From Actinobacteria bacterium UBA5976 (GTDB lineage Bacteria > Actinomycetota > Actinomycetes > S36-B12 > UBA5976), in contig DJBM01000140.1 of NCBI GenBank assembly GCA_002430405.1, forward strand, positions 26,808 through 42,693: a stretch of DNA of 15,886 nucleotides. Reading direction: 5' to 3'. Shown here in pieces: positions 8,430 to 15,099 of the stretch. The notes under the pieces are model-generated. The model was given only the letters and a program-made list of their open reading frames with translations, was not told the origin of the DNA and did no database searches. Positions within the stretch are counted from its first letter, which is position 1. Every line of letters starts with the position of its first letter. Made by a program: the position numbers and the translations under genes.

Positions 8430-10853
8430 TTAAGAACGCAGTCTGGACATCGATGGATCGAACTGTGGGTCATCACTGACTGCAGCTGAATACATCGAGT
8501 CGAAGTACTTAACGGTTACTTGGGTACCAAGAGTGGTGTGATCAATTGGCAACCAGGCGTATGCAATTTGCTTGCCAATTGAATGTCCAAAGTAGGAACT
8601 GGTCGTGTACCCGACAGGAACACCATTTACAAACACTGGCTCTTTACCCATCACAACATGTTCTGGGTTATCAAATACCAAGCAAACCAATTTCTTGGTG
8701 ATAGCTGCTGGGTCAAGTGCCTCAAAAGCCTCGGCGCCGATGTAGCCGCCGCCCTTGCGAACTGAGAATGCCAAACCAGCTTCATGCGGATTGTGTTCGC
8801 TGGTCATGTCAGTTCCGTAGGAACGGTAACCCTTTTCCAGGCGCATTGAGTTAAACGCTCCTCGACCGGCAGGAATGATGCCAAACTTTTTGCCAGCTTC
8901 CAGCAAGGTGTCCCAAAGCTTCAGCGCCATGTCAGCATCTGTGTAAATTTCGTAGCCAAGTTCACCGACGTAGGAAAGTCTCCAAAGTGTTGCTGGAACT
9001 TGATCTAAGTAAAGCGACTTGGCTTTGAAGTAACCAAAAGCTTCATTGGAAACATCGACATTTGTTAATTTCTCAACAATCTTGCGAGCGTGCGGTCCAA
9101 ACAAACCAAGTCCAACAGTTCCTGAAGTTACATCCTTAATGTGAACCGTGTCTGGAGCTGCGGACTTTAGTCGGGCAACGTCAATTGCGCCATTTGCTCC
9201 AATCATGAAGTGATTTTCGCTTAAGCGAGTAACTGTCACATCAGAAAGAATTCCTGCTGATTTAGTCAATATCAAACAGTAGGTTACTGATCCGGGGGCC
9301 TTATCTAATTTTCCTGTGGTTTGCGCCATCAAAAATTCGAGTGCACCTTTTCCAGTTACTTCGATTCGCTTTAATGAAGTGATATCAAATAATCCAACAT
9401 TCTCGCGAACGTATTGTGCTTCAGCCCCGATGATAGGTGACCAATATTGCGCCGACCAATCATCACGAGCAGGCGATGGATACTTGGCTACAAGTGCACT
9501 ATTTGATTCATACCACTGTGGTCGTTCGTAACCCGATGCCTCTAGGAAGTAGGCACCAAGGTCTTGTTGGCGATGATAGAAACCTGTGGTGCGAAGTGGG
9601 CGCGGTTTTTCCATCGGCTGCAAGGGATGGATTACGTCATAAACTTCAACGTAGTTTTGGGCGCCACGCATTGAAATAAAATTTGGACCAAGTTGATGAG
9701 GTTCAAATCTATTAACGTCACATTCGTGAACGGCAAGTTGTGGGTGCCCATCGATAATCCATTCGGCTGTTGCCCGTGCGACTCCGACTGAGTGCGTAAC
9801 CCAAACTGCCTCGGCAACCCAGAAACCCTTGAGTCCATTCCATTCACCCATGAGCGGGAAAGTGTCGACCGTGAACGAAAACATGCCATTCATGCCATCG
9901 ACAATCTTGGCATCTTTGAGTTCTGGTAGAACTTTTCCAGCTAGGCCTTGAACTGGCTCCCACTCAGGAGCAGTAAATGCCATCTGGCTTGGCATGATTT
10001 CGGCTTGATCAAACGGCAGGATCTCTTCGGATTCAACCAAGAGCGGTCGATGTAAATAAGAGCCAATGCCCATTGCGTTGAATCGCTGGCGGAAGTACAA
10101 GTCTTCGCCCTGGTGACGCATTATCGGAATTGTGATTTCTTCAGTCTGATCTGCAAGCGAAGCAATATCTTCGGTCCAAGCAAGTTGATGGGCAAGTGGC
10201 TGGAAAGCTTTTGCCATTCCAAACATCCGGCCAACTTTAGGACCCCAAATACCAGCGCAAGAAATTACGATTTCGGCTGAGAAGAATCCTTGATCTGTTA
10301 TTACACCAGTAACTTGCCCAGCTTCTTGTTCAATAGAAATTACTTCAGTGCGATCCCTAATAATTGCGCCACGGGATTCAGCAATTCTTTGTAGCGCTTG
10401 AACTGAACGCACTGACTTGGCGATGCCATCTGTTGGGCAGTAAATCGCACCAAGGATTGCACTTGGATCTAAAACTGGGTGTAGTTCGCCGGCGCGCTCA
10501 GGAGAGATAACTTCTGCTTCATATCCGTAGGCATGAAGCCATGCAGTACGACGGTGCAATTCTTTAAGGCGCTCTGGGGTAGTAGCGATTTCTAATGAGC
10601 CGACCTGATAAAAACCAGGACCTTCTTCGTGTTCAATCGTTAAAAGTTTGTTGATAGTTTGATCTGCCATTGCGGCAAGAGTCTTGTTGCCGGTTACTTT
10701 TTGTACCAAGCCAGGTGCATGCGATGTTGATCCACCAGGTGCTGGCATTGGACCTTGCTCAAGAACGGTTACATCGTTCCAACCGCGTTCAGTTAACTCG
10801 TCGGCAAGTGAACAGCCAACAATTCCGCCACCAATGATCACAATTTTTTTCAC
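8430..10853 (-). CDS. dmg: Dimethylglycine oxidase (FAD + folate domains)
   Basis: An 807-residue two-part enzyme that resembles Arthrobacter globiformis dimethylglycine oxidase (about 830 residues) along its whole length. It would oxidise N,N-dimethylglycine to sarcosine, releasing H2O2 and moving the methyl carbon to THF as methylene-THF. The N-terminal FAD domain has VIIGGGIVG (5-13) and GGSTSHAPGL, where His45 aligns with the covalent FAD-binding histidine of DMGDH/DMGO. Active-site candidates His222 (PLAHQ) and Tyr253 (EDLYFR) match the His/Tyr pair known in the Arthrobacter enzyme. The GcvT-like folate domain begins near 425 (FYHRQQDLGAYFLEASGYERP) and includes RLSYVGELGYEIYT (625-638) and LEKGYRSYGTDMT (672-684). 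The end, SDDPQFDPSMSRLRS, is also typical. The start is taken as the GTG at 10853, since GAGG lies seven bases upstream; the TTG two codons earlier is too close to that site. It heads the operon. A sarcosine or dimethylglycine dehydrogenase using another acceptor is the main alternative. Confidence 0.88.
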   Translation of the reverse strand: MKKIVIIGGGIVGCSLADELTERGWNDVTVLEQGPMPAPGGSTSHAPGLVQKVTGNKTLAAMADQTINKLLTIEHEEGPGFYQVGSLEIATTPERLKELHRRTAWLHAYGYEAEVISPERAGELHPVLDPSAILGAIYCPTDGIAKSVRSVQALQRIAESRGAIIRDRTEVISIEQEAGQVTGVITDQGFFSAEIVISCAGIWGPKVGRMFGMAKAFQPLAHQLAWTEDIASLADQTEEITIPIMRHQGEDLYFRQRFNAMGIGSYLHRPLLVESEEILPFDQAEIMPSQMAFTAPEWEPVQGLAGKVLPELKDAKIVDGMNGMFSFTVDTFPLMGEWNGLKGFWVAEAVWVTHSVGVARATAEWIIDGHPQLAVHECDVNRFEPHQLGPNFISMRGAQNYVEVYDVIHPLQPMEKPRPLRTTGFYHRQQDLGAYFLEASGYERPQWYESNSALVAKYPSPARDDWSAQYWSPIIGAEAQYVRENVGLFDITSLKRIEVTGKGALEFLMAQTTGKLDKAPGSVTYCLILTKSAGILSDVTVTRLSENHFMIGANGAIDVARLKSAAPDTVHIKDVTSGTVGLGLFGPHARKIVEKLTNVDVSNEAFGYFKAKSLYLDQVPATLWRLSYVGELGYEIYTDADMALKLWDTLLEAGKKFGIIPAGRGAFNSMRLEKGYRSYGTDMTSEHNPHEAGLAFSVRKGGGYIGAEAFEALDPAAITKKLVCLVFDNPEHVVMGKEPVFVNGVPVGYTTSSYFGHSIGKQIAYAWLPIDHTTLGTQVTVKYFDSMYSAAVSDDPQFDPSMSRLRS

Positions 10854-10859
10854 GAGCAA

Positions 10860-10865
10860 TCCTCA
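10860..10865 (-). promoter_or_regulatory. Ribosome binding site deciding the dimethylglycine oxidase start
   Basis: On the minus strand TGAGGA lies seven bases (from GAGG) before the GTG at 10853 but only one or two bases before the TTG at 10859. The spacing favours the GTG, giving a protein that begins MKKIVIIGGG, as expected for an N-terminal FAD-binding strand. Confidence 0.7.
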
Positions 10866-10877
10866 TTCGCTTAAAAT

Positions 10878-10904
10878 ACTATGTTGCGAACTATGCAACG
10901 TAGT
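10878..10904. promoter_or_regulatory. Imperfect inverted repeat, probable operator over the -10 box and transcription start
   Basis: Arm ACTATGTTGC (10878-10887) pairs with GCAACGTAGT (10895-10904) in nine of ten positions, with a 7-base spacer. The core is GTTGC-N7-GCAAC. It covers the -10 box of the candidate promoter and the predicted start site, the place expected for a repressor. The partner protein is not encoded in the window; the family cannot be told. Confidence 0.6.
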
Positions 10905-10925
10905 GCATTGTGCGCAACAAGTCAA
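10897..10925 (-). promoter_or_regulatory. Candidate SigA-type promoter of the dmg-soxBDAG-folD-betA operon
   Basis: Read on the minus strand, TTGACT (10925-10920) and TACGTT (10902-10897) are separated by exactly 17 bases. The -35 box matches TTGACA in five positions, and the -10 box fits the TAnnnT pattern common in Actinobacteria. The start of transcription would fall near 10890, leaving a leader of about 37 bases before the GTG at 10853. This is the only gap on the minus strand between the terminator at 10973-11011 and the operon. A weaker pair (TTGACC at 10953-10948 with AATATT at 10929-10924) lies just upstream. Confidence 0.62.
10902..10918. promoter_or_regulatory. Degenerate second copy of the operator core
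   Basis: On the minus strand GTTGC (10918-10914), seven bases, then GCACT (10906-10902) repeats the GTTGC-N7-GCAAC layout with one good and one poor arm. Its centre lies 19 bases upstream of that of the main repeat, between the -35 and -10 boxes. A further TGCGCAA half-site lies at 10960-10966. These may be tandem binding sites of the same regulator. Confidence 0.35.
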
Positions 10926-10972
10926 TATTCCTCTCTTTTAAGTTTTCGGTCAAGCGGAATGCGCAAAGAAAT

Positions 10973-11011
10973 AAAAAAGAACCGGTGAGCCCCGAAGGAC
11001 TCACCGGTTCT
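10973..11011 (-). terminator. Intrinsic terminator of the transport operon
   Basis: AGAACCGGTGAG (10978-10989) is perfectly complementary to CTCACCGGTTCT (11000-11011) around a 10-base loop. On the minus strand the stem is followed directly by a run of T (complement of the A-run at 10973-10978). It therefore stops transcripts coming from the binding-protein gene and separates the transport operon from the dimethylglycine oxidase operon. There is no T-run on the plus side. Confidence 0.93.
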
Positions 11012-11031
11012 GGTGACTTATTAGTCAGATT

Positions 11032-11061
11032 TAATTAAGCCGTGTTTAGCGGGCTTAATTA
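11032..11061 (-). repeat. AT-rich hairpin at the 3' end of the binding-protein gene
   Basis: TAATTAAGCC (11032-11041) and GGCTTAATTA (11052-11061) form a perfect 10-bp inverted repeat with a 10-base loop. The right arm includes the stop codon of the binding-protein gene. There is no T-run behind it, so it is not itself a terminator; together with the terminator 20 bases downstream it makes a double hairpin at the mRNA 3' end. Confidence 0.7.
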
Positions 11062-12018
11062 CTTAAGCCAGCCAGCCACTACTTCAGCGTTGGCATCGAT
11101 CCACTTCTGAGCAGCTACAGCTGGATCAGTTCCGGATTCGATGTCAGCTGCGACCGCGTTCTGGTCTGAATTTGTCCAAGTAAAGTTTTTAACGATCTTG
11201 GTGAAAGCATCGTTAGCATCAATAACTTTTGGAGTTGCTAGCTTCATTAGCGGTGACTCTGGGTAATCAGTTAGGCCGGAAGCCACGGCTGCATCCGTCC
11301 AGTCATTCGTAGGGAACTTGATACGAGCTAGTGGAACTTTCGCAAGGAAGTTCTGTGGCTCATAGAAGTAACCAATTGCTGGTGTCTTATCTGCGGCAGC
11401 TTTTGTGAAGACATCAATTAATGCCTGCTCAGAGCCAGTTGAGATAACTGTGAAGTTCAACTTGTTAGCTGAAATCATTTTTTCACCGATTGTGGTGTAT
11501 CCCGGAGGACCTTCGTACCAAGCGCCCTTACCCTTTGATTCATCTGTGATGAAAAGGTCAGCGTAAGTGTTTAGGTTTGCTGAATCAGTGATGTCTGGAT
11601 ATTCATCTGCCATCCACTGCGGAACGAACATTCCAATGAGACCAATGTTGCCGTTGTTACCAACTTCAACAAGTGCGTCACGATCTGCCCATTCTTGCCA
11701 GCGGCCGCCGCCCCAATCTTCAATGATTAGGTCAACTGAGCCTGCTTCCATGGCGTCATATGTAACGCCAGCTTCGGCAAGTGTGACCTGACTGATGTCA
11801 CAACCGTTTGCCTTGGCAATTTCAGTTACAACCTGTGCTGAGGCGGTGTAACCAACCCAAGCGTGCATAGCAATGGCGTATGAGCCACAAGCTGTGTCGC
11901 TTGCTGGTGCAGCAGATGCGTCTGCATCTACGCCTGCGCCGCCACATGCTGACAACAAAAGTGCAGCAGCTGTCGCAAGCACACTCGCTTTTGCAGCAAC
12001 TTTCTTATTTCGGATCAT
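11059..12018 (-). CDS. Glycine betaine/choline-type ABC transporter substrate-binding lipoprotein
   Basis: A 319-residue OpuAC/ProX-family binding protein. The N-terminus MIRNKKVAAK is followed by a hydrophobic stretch and the lipobox LSAC, giving lipidation at Cys25 and anchoring outside the cell membrane. A low-complexity Ala/Asp/Ser linker (about 26-42) leads into the binding domain. That domain is rich in aromatics (MHAWVGYT near 52, EDWGGGRWQEW near 106-116, FVPQW, YEGPPGY, GYFYEPQ), as expected for a pocket that holds a trimethylammonium group by cation-pi contacts. The ATG at 12018 was chosen because GAGGAG lies six bases upstream and a signal peptide follows; the longer reading from 12141 overlaps the permease gene and lacks both. 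Hairpins lie on both sides of the gene. Context points to betaine or choline; proline betaine or carnitine cannot be excluded. Confidence 0.9.
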   Translation of the reverse strand: MIRNKKVAAKASVLATAAALLLSACGGAGVDADASAAPASDTACGSYAIAMHAWVGYTASAQVVTEIAKANGCDISQVTLAEAGVTYDAMEAGSVDLIIEDWGGGRWQEWADRDALVEVGNNGNIGLIGMFVPQWMADEYPDITDSANLNTYADLFITDESKGKGAWYEGPPGYTTIGEKMISANKLNFTVISTGSEQALIDVFTKAAADKTPAIGYFYEPQNFLAKVPLARIKFPTNDWTDAAVASGLTDYPESPLMKLATPKVIDANDAFTKIVKNFTWTNSDQNAVAADIESGTDPAVAAQKWIDANAEVVAGWLK

Positions 12019-12024
12019 TCTTAT

Positions 12025-12030
12025 CTCCTC
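12025..12030 (-). promoter_or_regulatory. Strong ribosome binding site of the binding-protein gene
   Basis: GAGGAG on the minus strand, six bases before the ATG at 12018. It is the best Shine-Dalgarno match among the gene starts of this window, in keeping with a binding protein made in excess over its permease. Confidence 0.8.
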
Positions 12031-12040
12031 GCTCGGAAAC

Positions 12041-12060
12041 GAGCTATCTTGCGATAGCTC
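12041..12060 (-). repeat. Perfect stem-loop with GNRA tetraloop in the leader of the binding-protein gene
   Basis: In the mRNA sense (minus strand) GAGCTATC and GATAGCTC make an 8-bp perfect stem closed by GCAA, a GNRA tetraloop. It lies 22 bases upstream of the binding-protein ATG. A second, mutually exclusive 5-bp stem (12031-12035 with 12040-12044) shares part of the 3' arm. No T-run follows, so it looks like a stabilising or processing hairpin, not a terminator. Confidence 0.72.
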
Positions 12061-12086
12061 TTCAAACCAACGTTTGTTAGTTTGAA
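12061..12086 (-). repeat. Second stem-loop between permease and binding-protein genes
   Basis: TTCAAAC (12061-12067) and GTTTGAA (12080-12086) form a 7-bp inverted repeat with a 12-base loop, starting 2 bases after the permease stop. It abuts the tetraloop hairpin at 12041-12060, so nearly the whole 70-base gap is folded RNA. Confidence 0.6.
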
Positions 12087-12088
12087 AT

Positions 12089-14068
12089 CTAGTGCTTGGG
12101 GCCCGAATTACGGGCCACCGTGTACTGGGCAATTCGGTCAATCATTAGACCAAGTAGCAAGATTGAAAATCCTGCGATCAGGCCTTTGCCCTGCAACTCC
12201 GGTTTTGATCCACCGACTATTACTAAATAACCGAGTCCACCGGCGCCAACAAAGCCGCCGATAACCACAACTGCTAGTACAAATATCAATCCTTGATTAG
12301 TGGCAAGGAGTAGGGACTTCTTTGCCGCGGGAAGTTGTACTTTCGTTATCAATTGCCACTTAGTGGAACCTGTAGAAATCGCCGCTTCAATCATATTAGT
12401 TGGCACTTCACGGATGCCCTGACCCACGATTTTAACCACGATAGGTATGGAATAAACGATTCCAGTGGCAATAGCGGTAAACCGAGAGGGTCCAAAAAAG
12501 CCGAGCATTGGAATTAAATAGACAAATGCAGGCAGGGTTTGACCGGCATCCAAAATTGGACGTAATGCTCGTTCTGCGCGAGTGCTGCGCCCGATCCAGA
12601 CGCCAACAACTACACCGATAAGCATGGTCAACATAGTTGCAACGATGGTTTGCGTGAACGTAACCATAGTGTCAAACCAAAGACCACTTGCCACTATTGC
12701 AAGCAATAAGGAGATAGTTACGAATGCTGACCTGAGGCCACCGAGAATTAATGACAACAATGAGATCATTGCCACCGTCAAGAACCAAGGAGAATTTGAA
12801 AGTACGCCTTCAAGCGGATTCAAAATTCCCTTAGTGACAGCCTTAGCTAAACCTGTAGTGAGAAATTCAAGATTTTCGGTAACCCAGAAAATAAATGATT
12901 CAGTGACGTTTGCAACAGGCTTACTTATATTTATCTGTTCCGGAAAGTAAGCGGCCCAAGCAAATTGTCGGGATAGCACAATGCAAATAATCGTCGCGAC
13001 TCCCGATGACATAAGTCCGAGATTGCGACGCCTTCGAGCTCCAGCAGGTGCAGGCACGAAAGACTCATCAACCGAAATAGCGGCAGAGGTGCTGCGATCG
13101 AGCATGATTGCAATCAACACAACTGCAATTCCTGCAACGAAGCCACCACCAACATCTCGAATAATTAGGGCATCGATAACTGGTTTACCTAAGCCTGGCG
13201 CCCCAATCAAAGCTGCAATTACAACAAAAGATAGCGCTGCCATAACTGTTTGGTTTACACCCAAAATGATTGTGCGCGAAGACATGGGTAGTTGAATTTT
13301 TTTGAGCAACTGGATTTTTGTCGTGCCCATTGAAGTTCCAGCTTCAACCGGACTAACTGGAACGCCGCGAATTCCAAAAGCAGTTAAGCGAACTGCAATC
13401 GGAATGCTGTAAACCATAGTTGCGATAGTCGCTGACGCTGGTCCAATCAAGAAGAACAGCGCAAGTGGCGCAAGATAAACCAGGGTAGGCAGAATTTGAG
13501 CTAGATCCAATATTGGAGTTACTGCTTTCAACGCACGATCTGAAAGACCCGCCCAGATGCCAATTGGAATTCCTATTAGGAGCGACATAATCACGGCGGC
13601 CAATGTCATAGCAAGAGTGTCCATAGAGTCGGTCCAGAGTCCGAGCGCGCCACACGTGAAAATCAAAATGACTGCGGCAATTGCCATTCGTAAATGCGAC
13701 ACTGCGTAGACCACGAATCCGATGATGGCAATAACGCCGAGCCATCCAAGTAGCGGAATACTTGAACCCCCAGAGGGAATAGCAATTATTTCTCTGATAC
13801 TCGTTACAAATCCATCTATGAACTCACGGATCGGATTAAAGAAGTATTTAAAGCTGGCGCCATCACTTCTATTTGCTCGAATTGATCGAGCAAGTGCGGC
13901 AGCCCAATTGGTTACCCCAGTATCCTCTGGCACTGCCAATGCGAGTGTTGACTGCCCTTGGAAAATTTTGGCAAGCACAGCCCAAGCCGCAAATAGAATT
14001 GCAATTAACCAACGACGCTTAAGTATCCTTGGTGTTGCAATAAATATTGATTCCTTGGTATCACTCAT
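12089..14068 (-). CDS. Betaine/choline-type ABC transporter permease with two fused transport domains
   Basis: A 659-residue membrane protein, more than twice the length of a single-domain OpuAB/ChoW permease (about 280). It contains two BPD_transp_1 (MetI-like) domains. The first covers roughly residues 150-320, with an EAA-type coupling loop around [20 protein letters not shown]. The second covers roughly 460-645, with the matching loop around [20 protein letters not shown]. The domains also share ...ILD..Q.LP..VYL.P...F and ...YSIPI..... stretches, so they are diverged copies. Extra N-terminal and central segments add membrane spans. One chain could form the complete transmembrane pathway with two copies of the ATPase. 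The ATG overlaps the ATPase stop (ATGA). The binding-protein gene follows after 70 bases of hairpin-rich sequence. Confidence 0.92.
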   Translation of the reverse strand: MSDTKESIFIATPRILKRRWLIAILFAAWAVLAKIFQGQSTLALAVPEDTGVTNWAAALARSIRANRSDGASFKYFFNPIREFIDGFVTSIREIIAIPSGGSSIPLLGWLGVIAIIGFVVYAVSHLRMAIAAVILIFTCGALGLWTDSMDTLAMTLAAVIMSLLIGIPIGIWAGLSDRALKAVTPILDLAQILPTLVYLAPLALFFLIGPASATIATMVYSIPIAVRLTAFGIRGVPVSPVEAGTSMGTTKIQLLKKIQLPMSSRTIILGVNQTVMAALSFVVIAALIGAPGLGKPVIDALIIRDVGGGFVAGIAVVLIAIMLDRSTSAAISVDESFVPAPAGARRRRNLGLMSSGVATIICIVLSRQFAWAAYFPEQINISKPVANVTESFIFWVTENLEFLTTGLAKAVTKGILNPLEGVLSNSPWFLTVAMISLLSLILGGLRSAFVTISLLLAIVASGLWFDTMVTFTQTIVATMLTMLIGVVVGVWIGRSTRAERALRPILDAGQTLPAFVYLIPMLGFFGPSRFTAIATGIVYSIPIVVKIVGQGIREVPTNMIEAAISTGSTKWQLITKVQLPAAKKSLLLATNQGLIFVLAVVVIGGFVGAGGLGYLVIVGGSKPELQGKGLIAGFSILLLGLMIDRIAQYTVARNSGPKH

Positions 14069-15099
14069 CCGTGGCTACCGCCTCCGACAAGTAGCAAGAT
14101 GTCTCGTGGCGTAATGAAACCGAGCGTTGTATTGCCATCAACAACCGCAACTGGTCCATCAGCATCCAGGATCGCAGCCGTTGCATCACGGATTATGGTT
14201 CCTGCTGGGATGGTTCGGCCACTTGCAGTTTCGCCACCAGTAATTGGTCGAGCGATAGTGCGCACTGTCAGTACGTGTGATTTAGGTACATCGCGTGTGA
14301 AGTCAGCTACATAGTCATCAGCTGGATTGGCAATAAGTTCCTCGGCTGTTCCCATTTGAACTACGGCGCCATCGCGCATGATCGCGATGCGATCTCCGAC
14401 TCGCAGTGCCTCAGCTAAATCATGTGTAATGAAAACCATGGTCTTCCCAAGCTCTTCATGTAACCGCATAACTTCAGCTTGCATATCACGCCTGATGAGG
14501 GGATCTAAAGCGGAAAAGGGTTCATCCAAGAACATGACGTCTGGATCTACGGCAAGAGCGCGGGCTAAACCAACACGTTGTTGCATACCGCCAGAAAGTT
14601 GCTCTGGGTAGGCCTGCGCAAAACCCTGCAATCCAACAAGTTCAATCACTTCATTTGCCCGGGCATGTCGCTGTTCTTTGCTCACCCCGTTGACTTCAAG
14701 TGCGAATGCGATATTATCAATAACTTTGCGATGCGGAAGTAAACCAAAGTTTTGAAAAACCATAGAAAATTTAGTTCTGCGCAGTTCGCGAAGCCGCGCA
14801 TCGGATGCCTTGAGTACGTCTTCACCATTCATAACAACGCTGCCCGAAGTTGGTTCGATCAAGCGAGTGAGACAACGAACCAAAGTTGACTTACCCGATC
14901 CGGAAAGACCCATAACTACGAAAACTTCCCCCGGCGCTACTTCAAATGACACATCGCGAACAGCTGCAGTATTCCCAGTTTTCTCGCGCAGCTCGGCTCG
15001 TGGCAGTGCTGCGTCGGGACTACCAACAATTTTTTCGGGATTAGGACCAAATACTTGCCATAGATTATTTACTGAGATCGCACTATTGCTTTCAGACAT
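14065..15099 (-). CDS. ProV/OpuAA-type glycine betaine/choline ABC transporter ATP-binding protein
   Basis: A 344-residue cytoplasmic ATPase that powers uptake. Walker A is GLSGSGKST (64-72), the Q-loop glutamine is Gln116 ([13 protein letters not shown]), the signature is LSGGMQQR (168-175), Walker B is DVMFLDEP (187-194), the D-loop is SALDP, and the switch histidine is His226 (ITHD). The N-terminal extension before the ATPase core ([13 protein letters not shown]..., 12-24) and the FQ.FGLLPH.....N signature are typical of quaternary-amine transport (QAT) ATPases. After about residue 275 there is room for only one CBS-like repeat ([19 protein letters not shown]), whereas ProV and OpuAA carry two. 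The start ATG overlaps the aldehyde dehydrogenase stop by eight bases and the end overlaps the permease start, so the three genes are tightly coupled. Confidence 0.93.
   Translation of the reverse strand: MSESNSAISVNNLWQVFGPNPEKIVGSPDAALPRAELREKTGNTAAVRDVSFEVAPGEVFVVMGLSGSGKSTLVRCLTRLIEPTSGSVVMNGEDVLKASDARLRELRRTKFSMVFQNFGLLPHRKVIDNIAFALEVNGVSKEQRHARANEVIELVGLQGFAQAYPEQLSGGMQQRVGLARALAVDPDVMFLDEPFSALDPLIRRDMQAEVMRLHEELGKTMVFITHDLAEALRVGDRIAIMRDGAVVQMGTAEELIANPADDYVADFTRDVPKSHVLTVRTIARPITGGETASGRTIPAGTIIRDATAAILDADGPVAVVDGNTTLGFITPRDILLLVGGGSHG

Noticed and set aside
10854..10896. Glycine riboswitch or other structured leader before dimethylglycine oxidase
   Set aside because: The predicted leader is only about 37 bases, too short for a known glycine aptamer, and I see no conserved riboswitch core.
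12019..12141. Longer N-terminus for the binding protein (start at 12141, 360 residues)
   Set aside because: It would overlap the permease gene by about 50 bases and lacks a signal peptide at its start. The ATG at 12018 has a strong GAGGAG site and is followed by a proper lipoprotein signal.
12981..13295. Plus-strand open frame of 104 codons inside the permease gene
   Set aside because: It lies wholly opposite a well-supported membrane protein gene, shows no recognisable domain and has low-complexity Ser/Ala/Thr/Ile composition typical of an antisense shadow. The same holds for the other plus-strand frames right of 1080.
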